NCBI GenBank assembly: GCA_964017125.1
Contig: OZ024905.1
Location: forward strand, 40,576,869 to 40,640,868
Direction of reading: 5' to 3'
DNA from: Flabesymbios commensalis
Taxonomy: Eukaryota > Annelida > Polychaeta > Terebellida > Flabelligeridae
Length of the DNA: 64,000 nt
Translations under genes and position numbers: made by a program
Part shown: in pieces, positions 24,301-39,300 of the stretch
Layout: the number at the start of each line of letters is the position of its first letter
Position numbering within the stretch: position 1 is the stretch's first letter
The notes under the pieces: generated by a model
Told to the model about the DNA's origin: nothing
Databases searched by the model: none
Seen by the model: the letters and a program-made list of their open reading frames with translations, nothing else

Positions 24301-27300
24301 ACACATCATACGATACGTACTCTGGACGTTGGTATCTCTCGCCACAATTTCTTATCGTGATAACTCTTCCGTGATGTTATGTTGCCACAATGATATGCCA
24401 GTAAACACAGCATGTTATCCCATATTTGGTTTAATGTTGGGCATCCTCGCCAATAATTTGAATATTGTCGCCCTCAAAAAGATATGAAGGCGATCTTCTA
24501 GACCATTTTCAATTTCCGTAAAATATTGAAAAAAGCTGCACATCATTGCAAATTGTGAAATGTGATTAAAAAAAATCATTTTATTACAATAGTTTATTTT
24601 TATTTGTTGCGCCAAAAGCCGTTGACGTTCCATCATCCATGGCGGTGAAATCTCGACAAAAATCACTCGCACACCTCAATATTTATGATACACAAACGGT
24701 GCCATTTTTCGTATGACCAAATGTACTGATAGTTTCAACTCTTGGAATGTGATTGTAAATTTGAATAATTTCTGACGTTATACATTGTACTTTTTAGGTT
24801 TTTGCGCCCACAAAGCATTTAGAAGTTGACCCATGGCGGTCATTTTAAATTTCGCAGCATCTTCAAAAAATCACTTGTACATATAAATATGCATGTCGTT
24901 GGAAATTTGTTCAGTATCTCGTAGCGAAAAGCTATGCTATATGCTAATCTAATCAAATCTGAAATGAATCAGCGAAATATGTACACATCATGATGTAGTG
25001 CCAGGTGAAGCTTGAAATGAAATGAATCGGGCTTTAGGCCACCTTTGTGCACATATAGGCTAAACTGGGCCAGGAGAACCTCCTGAGGATGGTGAGGTGA
25101 TTGAGATAACACTGTCCTCCAGACACAGGATTCGAAATTCGAGCCCTGGCGGTCTGAGGCCGAGCACGCTACGTCTCGGTCACGGAGGCTCCCCGCAATA
25201 CTGACTTTCACACGTGGATGGGGAAGAAACATTTTTTTTGTTTCTTTTAAACCGCCGAGACCGGGAACCGAACCCCGAACTCTGGCGTGAAAAGCAGCGG
25301 TGCTAACTACTACCCTAGGGCCCCCGCCCAGGTAAAGCTTGAACATGTTGAATAGGCCTGGGGCTGTTTCCAAAAAATAGAAATTCGCTGCACCCCCCCT
25401 GCGACATAGGTTTCATGGTTTTTTCTTATTCCTGGACAATTAATATGCAAAAATCGTCTCGCAAAAAAATTCAGGATACAAATATCGTTTGAAAAATCTA
25501 CCAATATATCTACGACAGCTGTGTAGATGATACAAAATCGAAACAAAAAATAAACAGAAAATTTTAAATTCACAAATAAAGCATTTTAATGAAATTTTAA
25601 TTGAAAAAATGACAAATTTTAAACTTTGATATCCCTTTAGTTATACTGAACTTTAGAAGGAGTTATGTAGATCGTATTTATCTTTTTATTGTTCGCAAAT
25701 ATATAAATTTATTTTTTAGAACGATAAACCAAACATTGGGGTATATAATGTACTCAATTTACAGTATTTTTATGCAGTACCGGGATGATTTTGATGATTT
25801 TTTTATCTATTTTCTTTTCCTTGCCATATCATATTTTAATATAGTATTTTTATATTTAAATGAAAGATAAATAACAATTACAAGTATTTATACCCAGATA
25901 GTGAATTATAAAACAAAAATAAACATTTATAACACTTTTTTTCGTAATAATATGACATATCATACTTGTGAGCCAACTGTCTTCTATTCAAAGTCTGAAT
26001 AGTCATCAGAATCCTGGATCACGTTTGTTGCATCAACTTCTATCGCGTTATCACATAGATATTTACATCCACAGATACTGGTACAGTTCAGGCTATTACG
26101 ACAGCATGTACATCTTTTATCTTTCTGATAGTTAGAACGCAAAATAGGTTTATATGTAGCATCTTGACACGAGGGCAGACGTGATGGATCGGTTGTGAGC
26201 GATCCATATGGATAATATCACAATTAATTGACATTATGCTGTTGTTTATGCCCATATATGGCAGCTATAGCTCCTCTTAGCAGTTTGTTGGAAATGTTGA
26301 ATGTTGTGCCAAGCTGCTGCATTGGTTTTCAAAATGAACAAGACTACATAAGTCCAGGAGCTCCCGCTCCGAATTAGAATTTGATTTAAGCAATTTTGTG
26401 TAGGGTTATTAATGTAGTCCTGGGCTAGGTCAAAAATCAAGACGCAAGACAACTGGTTCTAAGAAGCCCAGTCTAAGAGTAAGATAAGAACTAGAAAGTC
26501 TGTCAGATATTGCAAACCTCTGACAAAAATCTAACACAGTTTGCAAAATATTGGGCATGTGAAAGTAAATAATGGCCGATAGGGGGCCATTTTGAATTTG
26601 ATCGACTCAGAATTTTTCAAGATGCATCCTCAGCTGAAATCTCACATTTCATTCTATAGTAATCGTCTAGCTATCTAGCACGGTTTACCAAATATCGGCC
26701 ATGTGAAACTGAATAATGGCCCAAAGGCGGCCATTTTGAATTTGATCAAGTCAAAATTTTCAAAGATGCATCCTCAGCTGAAATCTCACATTTAAATCTA
26801 TAGTAATGGTCTAGCCATCTAGCACGGTTTACCAAATATCGCCCATGTGAAAGTGAATAATGGCCGATAGGAGGCCATTTTGAATTTGATCAAGTCAAAA
26901 ATTTTCAAGATGCATCCTCTCCTGAATTCTCACATTTTGTTTTATAGTAATGGTCTAGCCATCTAGTACGGTTACCAAATAACGGCTATGTGAAAGTGAA
27001 TAATGGCCGATAGACGGCTATTTTGAATTTGATCGAGTCAATTTTTTTCAAGATGCATCCTCTCTTGTAATCTCACATTTTGTTTTATAGTAATGGTCCA
27101 GCTATCTAACACGGTTTACCAAATATCAGCAATGTGAAAGTAAATAGTGGCCGATAGGCGGCCATTTTGAATTCGACTGAGTCGAAAGTTTTTAAAAGGC
27201 ATCCTCTCCCGAAATGTCACATTTTGTTTTATAGTAATGGTCTAGCTATCTAGCACGGTCTACCTGATATCAGGCCTATCGAGGAAAATAATGCTGATTG

Positions 27301-30300
27301 TCGGCCATTTTGAATTCGTAAGTTAAAAATTTTCAGGGTGCATCCTCCCCGGAAAACTCACACTTTGTTTTATAGTAATCAGGTAATGGTTTAGCCATCT
27401 AGCACGGTTTACCAAATATCAGCCATGTGAAAATGCACAATGCCCGAAAAGGCGGCCATTTTGAATTTGATCAAGTCAAATTTTTTCAAGATGCATCCTC
27501 ATCTGAAATCTCACATTTCGTTTTATAGTAATGGTCTAGCCATCTAGCACGGTTGACCAAATATCGGCCATGTGAAAGTGAATAATGGCCGATAAGCGGC
27601 CATTTTGAATTTTATCGAGTCGAATTTTTTCAAGATGCATCCTCTCCTGAAATCACACATTTTGTTTTATAGTAATGGTCTAGCCATCTAGCACGGTTTA
27701 CCAAATAACGGCCATGTGAAAGTGAATAATGGCCGATTGGCGGCCATTTTGAACTTGGACGAGTTGATTTTTTTCAAAATGCATCCTCTCCTGAAACCTT
27801 ACAATTTGTTTTATAGTAATGGTGTAGATATCTTGAGCGGTTTTCATGATATTCCACAATATCAGGCCTGTCGAGGTGAATATTGGCCGATAGGCGGCCA
27901 TTTTGAATTTTATCAACTTGAAATTTTTCAAGATGCATCCTCTCCTGAAACCTTACAATTAATTTGATATAAATGGTCTAGCTATCTTGAGCGGTTTTCA
28001 TGATATTCCGCAATATGAGGCCTGTCGAGGTGAATAATGGCCGATAGGCGGCCATTTTTAATTTTATCGACCTGAAATTTTTAAAGATGCATCCTCTCCT
28101 TAAACCTCACAATTTGTTTTATAGTAATGGTGTAGCTATCTAGAGCGGTTTTCATGATATTCCGCAAAATCTTTCAGTCGGATTTACCGATGTTATAAAT
28201 TAGGTCAAAGTGCTGGGTCAACTTCAAGGTCAAGGTCCAAAAACTTGAAAAGGCACAACTAGGGACCTTAGAGAACATGTATGTGCAATATGACTGTCAT
28301 CGGCCCAGTACTTTTCGAGATCTGCTCAGGAAACGAAGTGCGCGTCAAAACGTCTAAATAGGTCATAGTTCTGAACCAGAAGTAGTTCAAAGTTCAAATA
28401 CCCCAAAAGGCACAACTAGACCCCCTAGGGGTGTTGTGTGTAAAATTTGAAGACAATTGGACAAGTACTTTCAGAGATATGCTCCGGAAACGAATTGTTT
28501 ACGGATGGCCCAACGGCCCAACGCCGTAACATCATCATTTTCTCCTCTGCGACCTTGCGTATTGAATTCAGATTAAAAATATTTTAACCTGTCCATTAGC
28601 CACCTGGAAATAACCCACATGACAACAAGAGCACACTCGACAATAGCCCGCCGCCATTATTGAACTTGAAGTCATTATTGCGGCCACAAGGTCAAATTAT
28701 TGACAAAAAATGTGAAAGATGACAATAAATCGGCCATTTTGAATTTTTTTCCAGCCATTATTGAAGTTGTCCAAGAACTGGTTATTAGTAACATGCATAA
28801 CAGATTTGAAGATGATATATTAAAAACTTTTCAAGTTATCGCGCCCACAAGGTCAAATTATTGACGTAAAATGAGAAAAATCGCAATAAATCGGCCATTT
28901 TGAATTTTTTTTCAGCCATTATTGAACTTGTCCAAGAACTACTTATTAGTAACATGCATAACAAATTTGAAGAGGATATGTGAAAAACTTTTCAAGTTAT
29001 CGCGCCCACAAGGTCAAATTATTGACGTAAAATGAGAAAAATCACAATAAATCGGCCATTTTTTTTTTTTTTCAGCCATTATTGAACTTGTCCAAGAACT
29101 ACTTATAAGTAACATACATAACAAATTTGAAGAGAATATGTGAGAAACTTTTCAATTTATCGCGCCCATAGGGTCAAATTATTGACGTAAAATGAGAAAA
29201 ATCGCAATAAATCGGCCATTTTATTTTCGGCCATTATTGAACTTCTCCAAGAACTAATTATTAGTAATATGCATAACCAATTTGAAGAGAATATGTGAAA
29301 AACTTTTCAAGTTCTCGCGCCCACAAGGTCAAATTATTGACGTAAAATGTGAAAAATCGCCATAAATCGGCCATTTTTTTTCGGCCATTATTGAACTTGT
29401 CCAAGAACTACTTATTAGTAACATGCATAACCAATTTGAAGAGGATATGTGAAAAACTTTTCAACTTATCGCGCCCACAAGGTCAAATTATTGACGTAAA
29501 ATGTGAAAAATCGCAATAAATCGGCCATTTTTTTTTTTCGGCCATTATTGAACTTGTCCGAGAACTGGTCATTAGTAACATGCATAACAAATTTGAAAAG
29601 GATATATGAAAAACTTTTCAAGTTATCGCGCCCACAAGGTCAAATTATTGACGTAAAATGTGAAAAATCGCAATAAATCGGCCATTTTTTTTTTTTTTCG
29701 GCCATTATTGAACTTGTCCGAGAACTGGTCATTAGTAACATGCATAACAAATTTGAAAAGGATACGTGAAAAACTTTTCAAGTTATCGCGCCCACAAGGT
29801 CAAATTATTGACGTAAAAGGTGAAAAATCGCAATAAGTCGGCCATTTTGAATTTTTTTTCAGCCATTATTGAACTTGTCCGAGAAGTGGTCATTAGTAAC
29901 ATGCAAAACAAATTTGGGAAGGAAACATGAAAAACTTTTCAAGTTATCGCGCCCACAAGTAAATGTTAACGCCGACGCCGACGACGCCGAACTTCAATTG
30001 CAATAGCCCACCTTTTTTAATTAAAATTAAAAGGCGGGCTAAAAATTGTTATCCTAGCTTATTTTCTTACAAAGTTATAGGCAAAAGAAGAGGCAAAAAA
30101 AACGGAGGCGGAATCCATAGCTCCCTCCATCTCACCTACGTTGACGGCGGGAGCTAAAAAATATTGCAGGTTAGTTTGAAAGCGATATGGTATTATTATT
30201 TATTGAATTTAAAAAGAGTTGGATAAATCGATTTGTTGTTCTCAGAACCATGGATAAACACATATCAAATGGTTGACCAATTATTTAGCAGATCTTGAAC

Positions 30301-33300
30301 CCTAATCCATCTTTTCCTGGCCCATATCTTGTAGGCTTTGCAATGCTATGTAGATATCCCACCTGATGTTTATTCTAGTAATATAATCAAGCTGCCGATC
30401 AAAGTGAAATTCATTGAATTTTTCAAGGGACTTTATCTTTTAAAACCTGTTGTATACTTAAGGAACAGGTTTTGATTGACTTGCGAATATTACAAATTCG
30501 CCCACCCAACCAGTAGGCCTGTATTTGTGCAAAATCCCGTATATATTCGCATGCATTGTTTGTTTTTTCGTTGAGATCTAATACAACCTCAGAAGCTTTC
30601 ATCTAACTTGATAATATGGTTAACTTGAATAACATTAAGATGCAGAACTATGACTGCTCTTCATGTACTTATGTTTCAAATGAAATTGCTGAGGGTGAAT
30701 TGTAGTTATTCTCATCCATACATAATATTGCTAGAAGCTGGGACGGAAATTCATGCCTGATATGTTAATAATTTATATGATCAAAGGTGAAGAAAAAATG
30801 GTACTACCATCATTGATACTTTAATGCAAGACTGTATTTGGGGAATACGCAAAATTCTTGTAATCCATGTGGGGCATTGCATCGTCATTTTGTGTATAGT
30901 ATCTACTTCTCGTCTTCAGTTAACGCCAAGAACAGTGCCACAATCATCAGGTAAATGTGTTTGGTGACAGTTTGTTCAAAACAAATCTTGTTTCACCAGA
31001 TAATAATATTATGTGTACCTAGTAAGTACTAATTATGAATGGGTATAGCTTATTGCTGTGCTTTAAAAAAAATGGCTGGGGATAGTTGAACATGAATTTC
31101 CATCCATAGTGAATATACATAAGACATGATGATGCTACAACATCATCTTCTTTAAAACGCAAATAAGTAGACCTATAATTAGCCAGAGCCACTTCTACTT
31201 CTAGAAGTATATTAATAAAGCTATGACAATGCCTAAATCGTGGAATTGTTGAATAAGATTATTGAACCTTCAGTCGTTTATGAGTCAGAGTTGATGAAGC
31301 TGATGATGTTTGACTTATTGCCTTTTCTCAAACGAGTAAATACAGCTGTCTTCCTTATGTCAAACATAATAATTAACATTCCTGCTGTGATGCAAGCTTG
31401 CTGGTAATTTGTTGCGTTATATAAGAATATTTTTAGAATCATAATCACTGAAATTATGTACTTTAAAAAAAATATGATAGACACCAACTGAGAAAGTAAA
31501 CCCAAAAAATACAAACTTGCAAATTATTTATTAAAAAAATATTATTTTGCTGAAGGTAGTGCATCTTCAGGTTATATGACATATATCAGGCCTTTCAGAC
31601 AATGTGCTAACATTACATTTTGCTTTATTTTACCTTCTGTCTTTGTAATAAAGGTAGCAGCTTCAAATTTAAATAAATAAATAATAAAAAATTATAACAC
31701 TATGTTTGTATAATGACATATAAAAACAAATAATATTTAAAACTTTAATGCACATAACCATGATAACGGTACAATATAAATTCAATATCATTTCAAATAA
31801 ATTACTTATATAGGGCCTAACGCCTCGGAAGAACGAGCTCGGAGGTCCGGTAATCCCTATCAGTGTCCGAAGAAGTGTTTATGTCAGTATTTATATTATA
31901 GCTGTATTATAGCTAAGAGTTCAATCCGAAGGCATCATCATACTTAGATATATTCCAGGGTTTTTGATAAAATGTTATTTCATTTTCATATCTAAATTGT
32001 AATAACTTTATTATTATTGTTTATTATTATTATTAGGTCCTTATTATTACAAAAAATATATGTAAGATGCTTCACGGCTCACGTTGTGACAAAAGTAATT
32101 GTAATTATATTGTCAGAAAGTGATAGGACATGCTGAAATGAACGACAGCCAATTTTGGGCTCACATCAATTAAATAAACAGTGTTTTTTACGTTTTATGT
32201 GGTCCTTTTCTTTCAAATAACTGACAGCAGTAAATGATATGTCTTAGGAAAGTTTCTCAGGTTTATATTAAGGTATATTTTGAAGAAAATAATGTTTATT
32301 TACAGGGAAATGCGACGAAAAATATATTCATTTTTAGATTTTCTGGAAAAGCAGAGCCAAAATTAGAAGGCCTAACGACTAAATTCCATCATTTGCCCCT
32401 AGAGAAACTGTGTACCAAATTTGGTGCTTTTGTCCGCCCATAAATATAATGCTGAAAAAGGACGTCCAGCGTTGGGTAGACACTCAGTGCTGCAGGTGTG
32501 TCCTCTCGTGTCCTGACTAAAAGACACCAATTAGCGGCGACTGCTTTGATCTTACCGTCTGATACGTGAGAATATGTGATGTATAGTGCTGAATATTGCT
32601 GACTTGTTTTGTTTACATGGCAATATACGACTTGGTAATACAGCTATTTCACTCTTTTTCGGTGCTTTAAAATTGTTTTTTGACTTTTTCATATTTTCAG
32701 CTAAGATTAGTAGGCTATATAGCTTCATATAAATTAAATTTCCAAAATTGACAATGTTCATTGAAAATGTCTCATTCCAAGGGGTCCCTTTAAGCTACGT
32801 CACTGTACATCCTGTGAGACATGTTCCTAACTTCAATAGGCCCGGCCGTAGACCGGTAGCCTACATGTATTAAGTTTATTTTGCCTGAGTATGTGTCCTA
32901 TTTAGGGGAAAGAGGGGTGCTGTGAGTGGGAGACGGTTGACATTTCAATTCTGTACACCAGTCCTTATCATGCTTATGAACATGTCCAATATAACGTTTG
33001 AGCTCCCTAGGTTAAGTATTTTCGTCATTGAAAAATGTTCAGAAAAAAAATACCTTCACGATTAAACATAGTGATTAGAGCTTTATGGAATAATGTTGGC
33101 CCAGCGTCGCGGACAGTGGCCCAACATTGCATCAGCATTGGGCTAATGTGTCGTGTTATCTGGTGTTTCTGGCCCCGGGACGGAAAGCATCACCCGCATA
33201 GTCACCCCCATGCAGCAGTCAGAAAACACGATACAATCACCCAATGCTGTTTCAATGTCGGGCCAGCGTCAAAGACTGTGAGTCAACATTGAAACAGCAT

Positions 33301-36300
33301 TGGGTAAATACCACGCGTTTGCGCAAAGTATACAGCAGACCCAGTGATGGATTAGTGTTGGGCCAGCGTCGTAGACGATTGACCGGCATTGAACCAGCGA
33401 TGGGCTGTGACGCTGGCCCACATTGAACCAGAATGTGGTGGGTAGGACTACATCCTCTGTACCACTGGGCCTTCAGTATCGCATTGGTGTGTGTACACCT
33501 GCAGTGTACATGTACACGTGTACTATCAGCGGGTGTGATCTTTCTGCAGTAGATATGGTATTTGGGTGGAAGGTGGAGGCAATGTTTTTCCTGGGGTCCA
33601 ACACAATTAACTCTATTTTAAGTATTCAAACCACTTTAATCAAAAACAAAATACTTAGATATATTTGTATTTACATACTTAGAGACCACACAACTCACGA
33701 CATATCCATCCACAGCTTCGGGGGAAACTATCCATTTACTAAATCCAAAACAATCATGATATCTCTCGGCATTCATTTTTTTTCGGAATAAGACTTTATT
33801 TGTTTAAAAAAAAGTAGCAAACTACACTGTCTTGATTTGGAAAAAAACTGATCGCCGAGTAATTTTTGGATTTATAATGAGGTGTAAATGGATAGTTTCC
33901 CCCTTCACCTTCCACCCATATACATGATATAGTATATCTACTGCAGAGAGATCACCCCCGTTGATAGTACACGTGTACATGTACACTGCAGGTGTACACA
34001 CACCAATGCGATACTGAAGGCCCAGTGCTCTGTACGAGGTACATAGTAGGCAAGTATTGAATGAATGTTGGCCAGCACCGGCGATGGTGGTGGTAAAAAT
34101 ACACGTTGAAGATATATTTTAACTTGTCTCCTTGGTTCTTTTAATTATATCAGAGATTATACTAATGAACAATCTCTAATTATATCCTGAACACTTAGGA
34201 TTCTGGCCCATGAGGAAGACCAATACACATTATGTTTAGAAAATATTAAGCCGATTTTTTGTCTATAGCACTCAAACAGACTAAAGCCGGGCCTTAAGAG
34301 TCCAGGAACTCCTGTTCTAGTTTTATTTCAATTGAAATCAGCATATGACCTATATCTAGTCTTGTATACTGTGCAGCTGTGAGCACTTCAAAGCAATGAG
34401 ATCTGACATTATAACATATAATTCATGCATGTAGGTATATGTGAGCGAAACAACTCAAGTATTTTTCTTGATCCACACTCAATGACGGACGATATATTCA
34501 CGTCACGTGGTGTCTAAACATGGTAAACAGGTGAAGCAATACCTGCTTCAAATGATCGGTTTGAACAGTTAATTATTTAACGAAACATATACCTAAGGCT
34601 AAAACCACGATCTGATCTTAGGTACAAACATGCTAATGTAATGTTATCTTTAATCTTTTTTAGCTGGTTATGAGAATACATGGCTTACTGCTTTTAAATC
34701 ATAGGACCTTATGACGACCATGATAACTATTTACCTACACCTGTATGCTACATGGGAAAGGGAATATAAATAATAATAATAATAATTAATCGTACTCTGC
34801 GTACATATAAATACATACAAATACATACAAAAAAATACATTTAGTATCCAGGTAGTAAATGTATGCATCTTGATTTAATGTTGGAACATCATCGGCTCGC
34901 AGACGGTGAACCAGCATTAAATTCATAAATATCACAGTCTCTCATTTGTTGGATATAGGCCTAATTGACCCCTTTTCCTATAGTTCCTCCACAGGTACTG
35001 GGTCACACCCATGCATCAGGCATGCACTTTTATCAAACACGTAAGTTGTCGTAACCTGGTAACATATCTTACATAACAACGCACAGTAAACTTCTAGGAT
35101 GCGTCATTGCGCCTAGATTGTAAAATATAAATTTAAAACCGATTCTACATATTCTAACGGCAATTTATAGCCTACATGGGAGCCGTTTAACAATGTCATG
35201 CATAGGGGGGGCAGGGTTAAATTTATTCAGTATCGCGTAGCGAAAAGCTACACAATTTTGGCCAAGTGCTAATCAAACTTGAAATTTATTATAGTCGGGT
35301 TCACTTTACCCATGTTAACCAAGGTGAACGATTTTGGCTGTCAATTGTCAACTTATTGTCATGAAATTCATTTTACTTGTAAGCTCTATTTTCTAGTGAT
35401 GGTGCCGAATACCCTGAAAATGTCATTGAAAAATTTCGGATAGTTTTAAAGTTAGTTTATTTAAAATGTAGTAAATAAAAAAATGTCGCCCTCTATAAAC
35501 ATGATAAACTATTATTATATGGACCAACATTAAACCAACGTTGGATAAACGTTTTGTGTTTACTGGGTAAGTTTTATCTGGTAGGCTCGGCATGTCAATG
35601 AAAAAATATACATATACATTGTACATGTTACATTTTGAAGTAGGTATTACGAAATACAAGCTTAGTTGTGACACTGAGAGGCCTTTAGTTATGTTTATCA
35701 AAACGTCTCAGCACTCACCTGAAATCGTTAACATTTTTTGGTCTGAAAATACGATTCCCAGAATAAACAAATAAAATGAGGTGAACTTGATATAGTATCT
35801 GAGGCTGGAACTGGTCCTTCAAAGCTTTGCCAGCGCTGTAAATGTCACTATAATTATCTCGCTTAACTAGTAAATGCGCAGCACAAAAGTTAAAAAAAAC
35901 TTTTGCAGTTTTAGTCTATGGACATGTTAACATCATCTGATCATATGGTCATATTAAAAAGCCAAACTATAATTACCGATTTCTTTATGATTTTAGCCTG
36001 ATTGTGTCGCTTTAACATTGTTTAACATGTTTAACTACATGTATCACAATCCGATAATGATGTAAGATTTATGAAGAAAAATACATTTACTGTTTATAAT
36101 ATCAGATTTTCATGCCACTGATGATCATGAAGATGATATAATATGTCTAATGAGATCAAACGACCAATACAGTTTACTTTAAGGATTAATTGTATCAGTG
36201 TGATTAATGCTGGTTCATCAGATTTTAGTTTAACTATTCTACGTATACCTACCTTTTTATTCATGAGTATAAATTATTCCAACGATAAATATTGCTTAAT

Positions 36301-39300
36301 TGTGATTTTATGTTGGAATCTTGGGGATAATTGTTTAGTTTTGATAAATATTAGATTTCTGTCTGTGGTGTTATTTAGCTGCGATGATCTAGGGCTGTGT
36401 ACTATACGACTATGATGCCAACTCTGTATGATCGGACTGAAAGTGGCTGACTTGTGAAATATCAGGCGGAAAACAAGTGCTGTCTAACATGTCTAACCTG
36501 CTAACACTGAGCTTTTCGCATTGAATTCGTCAGTGTGCATGTACCAGAGAATTAATACGGTTTGTGTCAATCATGTTACAAGACGATTATATTACCATGT
36601 TTTAAATGCTAGAACAGTAGAAATTAATCCTTTAAATAGTGAATGCATCAGTTCAATAATTATGTGCATTATATATGCTAGGCAGCGCATTTACTAATAA
36701 AATCTGAAATGGATCAGCAAAATATTTATACATCATTCATTATAATAATGCAGTGCCAGTTAAAGTTTGAAAAAGGAAATCGCTAGTCAATAATACACAA
36801 ACAAAATGTTACCTCAAACCATTTGACTATTGACATGATTGAGTACGCCGGCGTGATTACAATCCCGTAAAATAATATATATTACATGTCTATAGTAACT
36901 CTTTCTGGCTACGTTACCATGTTTACTGCGTTAAACAAAGATGTTAATCACAAACGTCTACTTTGTCATTTTTATCAGGTTTATTTATTAGTACGTATAT
37001 TATCATGGATATAAATATGTGTGCTTTGGTATAGATAGGGTATAAAGAGTAAGAAACACGCAAATATAACCAGCTTGCATGCATGATATATAGATAACAT
37101 GATATCGTAATCAACACCCGCTGCATGCGCTGACGCCGCACACACACCACACTTGATATAACCATGATAACCAGTTTATTATTATACCAATATACATGAT
37201 ATATGGGTTATTAGTATTACATGTATTAGTTTTCATGATGAATTGGACTTGCAAGCCCCATGAATATTACCTGACGTATCCGTTCTCATTGTCTGATCAC
37301 CATGCTGATATAAGCATGATTAAGACTGTGACCATAATAATACAATTACATACTGTATATCATCATCTGATCATGACCATGATCAGATGATGACGTTATC
37401 TGGTTATTACAGCTAAGAATTCACACCTCGGCTTATGTTTGAAAAAAAGTGTAATAAATTCAATCCAAAGATTAAACCGATTTGTTTTAAGAAAGACAAT
37501 TGGTCACTACACATGGTCAATGGTAGTTCCAAAAAAATTAAAATTCCTGACAAGTACAAGATAAAATTTATAAGAGTAACCAGGTAACATGGCAGGGTTC
37601 CTGCGAGCTAAAGAGGTTTAGAGAGGTCTTCTTCGAAGTAATGGTTTTTTTTTCGGGGGGGGGGGGAGGGGGGATTAGAACTTTTTCGGGGGGAGGGGGA
37701 AGTAAACAAATTTTGGGGTTCAGCCCCCCCCCCCCCCTCACCTCCGATAAATGGCCCCCAGGAAGCACTGTATGGAGCGGGCGATTGTTAAATACGAGAC
37801 ATCATTTTCAACAGTTCAATATATCCACACGCCAAAAATTTTAGAAAATAAAAAACGGCTATATTTCATTTTCAAGGCGGTGATTTCAATCACTTGATTA
37901 AGTCCATGATAATATACGTACTAATAAATAAAACTGATAAAAATGACAAAGTAGACGTTTGTGCTTAACATCTTTGTTTAACGCAGGAAACATGGTAACG
38001 TAGCCAGAGAGAGAACTGAGAGGGGGAAGGGTTGCTCGCTCAGTATCGCATAGCAAAATGCTACGCAAGATTTATGTTTATAGTACACCAATGATAAGCA
38101 TGATAAGGATGTCTGGCAAGTTACAAAGTCTTCAAAAAGAAAATTGCTAATTAATAAACAATTTCAAACAAATTTTCCTCTGAAGAGTATAAAATGCTGT
38201 AACAATGTGTAACAACGACAAGTACAATGCTTGCAATTCACTGACAAAATTACGCTTCAATCCCGAATAATTAACCCTTTGTGTGTTGGGATATAAATAA
38301 GCATGTATACGCGTAACAATGCGATGGCACAATAATCAAGACTGTGTCTAACAAGACTAGGTGTATTTTAACCCTCTCATTGCCAAGGCTCATTCATCTT
38401 GCCGAGAGCTGATTTTGGCGGAGAAAAGGTTAAATTGATGATACACATGGTAAAGTGCACATTTTGTTGTAATTTGTCAGCCAGGTTAGCATGGTCAGGG
38501 AAGTGAAGTATCCATGGTCATCAGGGGCGGATCCAGAAAAAAATCTGACAGGGTTCCAACCATTAATAATTATTAATGGTATATACAAATATGTATATTT
38601 TTGGGTTTTAAATATGAATATTCGTGAGTTTCTGACTTTGGGACTTTCCCACTGCATGGGCACACAACGTTGTTGCGACGTTGAATCAACGTCATTGACG
38701 TTGATTCAACATCGCAACAACGTTGTGTGCGCAGTGGGTTTCGTGATTTTTTTTTATTTTGTTCGAATTTAGGCATAAAAGATATAGTCACTTGGTTGTG
38801 AAATGTAACTTTTTAATGGCGTTTAGTGTTTTAGCTTTCACGGCTGAGTAACTTACTCAGCCTTGAACATGTTGAACATGTTGAACATGGTGAAAGCTAG
38901 AACATCGTTTAGTTATCACACGTAGTATTGGCATAGCCCACTTCACCCTTATGTAATACTAATTACAGAGATAACTATCCACTATCCAAGCCTCAGAGGA
39001 GGCCCGAGTTATTGAATAAACTTGTCAAACTCAAACAAACTTGTAAACTTGGACACGTGCTGACCTTCCCAACGGGCTTTTGCACAACCCTTGGTTTAAC
39101 ATGTTTAATGTTGGGTCAACGCCGGAGATACCGGGCCAACGTTGAGTCAGCGTTGAGGTAATGTTTATTTGGGCGGTGGCAATGGACTCACAAGCTGGTA
39201 AGCCTACTGTTATACAAACACATTACTCTAGTAGGCTTACAGCTTACTAGAAAAACCGTTCCTGCAATCACTGACTGATATGATCAATAAATATACAAAT

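Larger units (their letters stand above)
33040..35851. repeat. Segmental duplication, copy 1
   Basis: Blocks match 43700-45890 in the same order and orientation: 33075-33460 with 43757-44120, 34035-34090 with 44120-44170, 34197-34300 with 44815-44920, and 35704-35851 with 45714-45883. The spacing is about 10 kb. Intervening parts differ by insertions. Confidence 0.75.

Noticed and set aside
26500-30000. Regular repeats that might suggest a CRISPR array
   Set aside because: Units of 144-161 bp without unique spacers, in an animal genome; this is satellite-like DNA.
33423-33791. 122-codon frame across the hAT-like MITE
   Set aside because: It starts outside and ends inside a non-coding inverted-repeat element.
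35704-35851. Alternative first exon of AGPAT
   Set aside because: It lacks the start codon and has a 22-bp loss that shifts the frame; it is better read as a broken duplicate.
37568-37844. Pro- or Gly-rich frames
   Set aside because: Products of G-run and C-run tracts.
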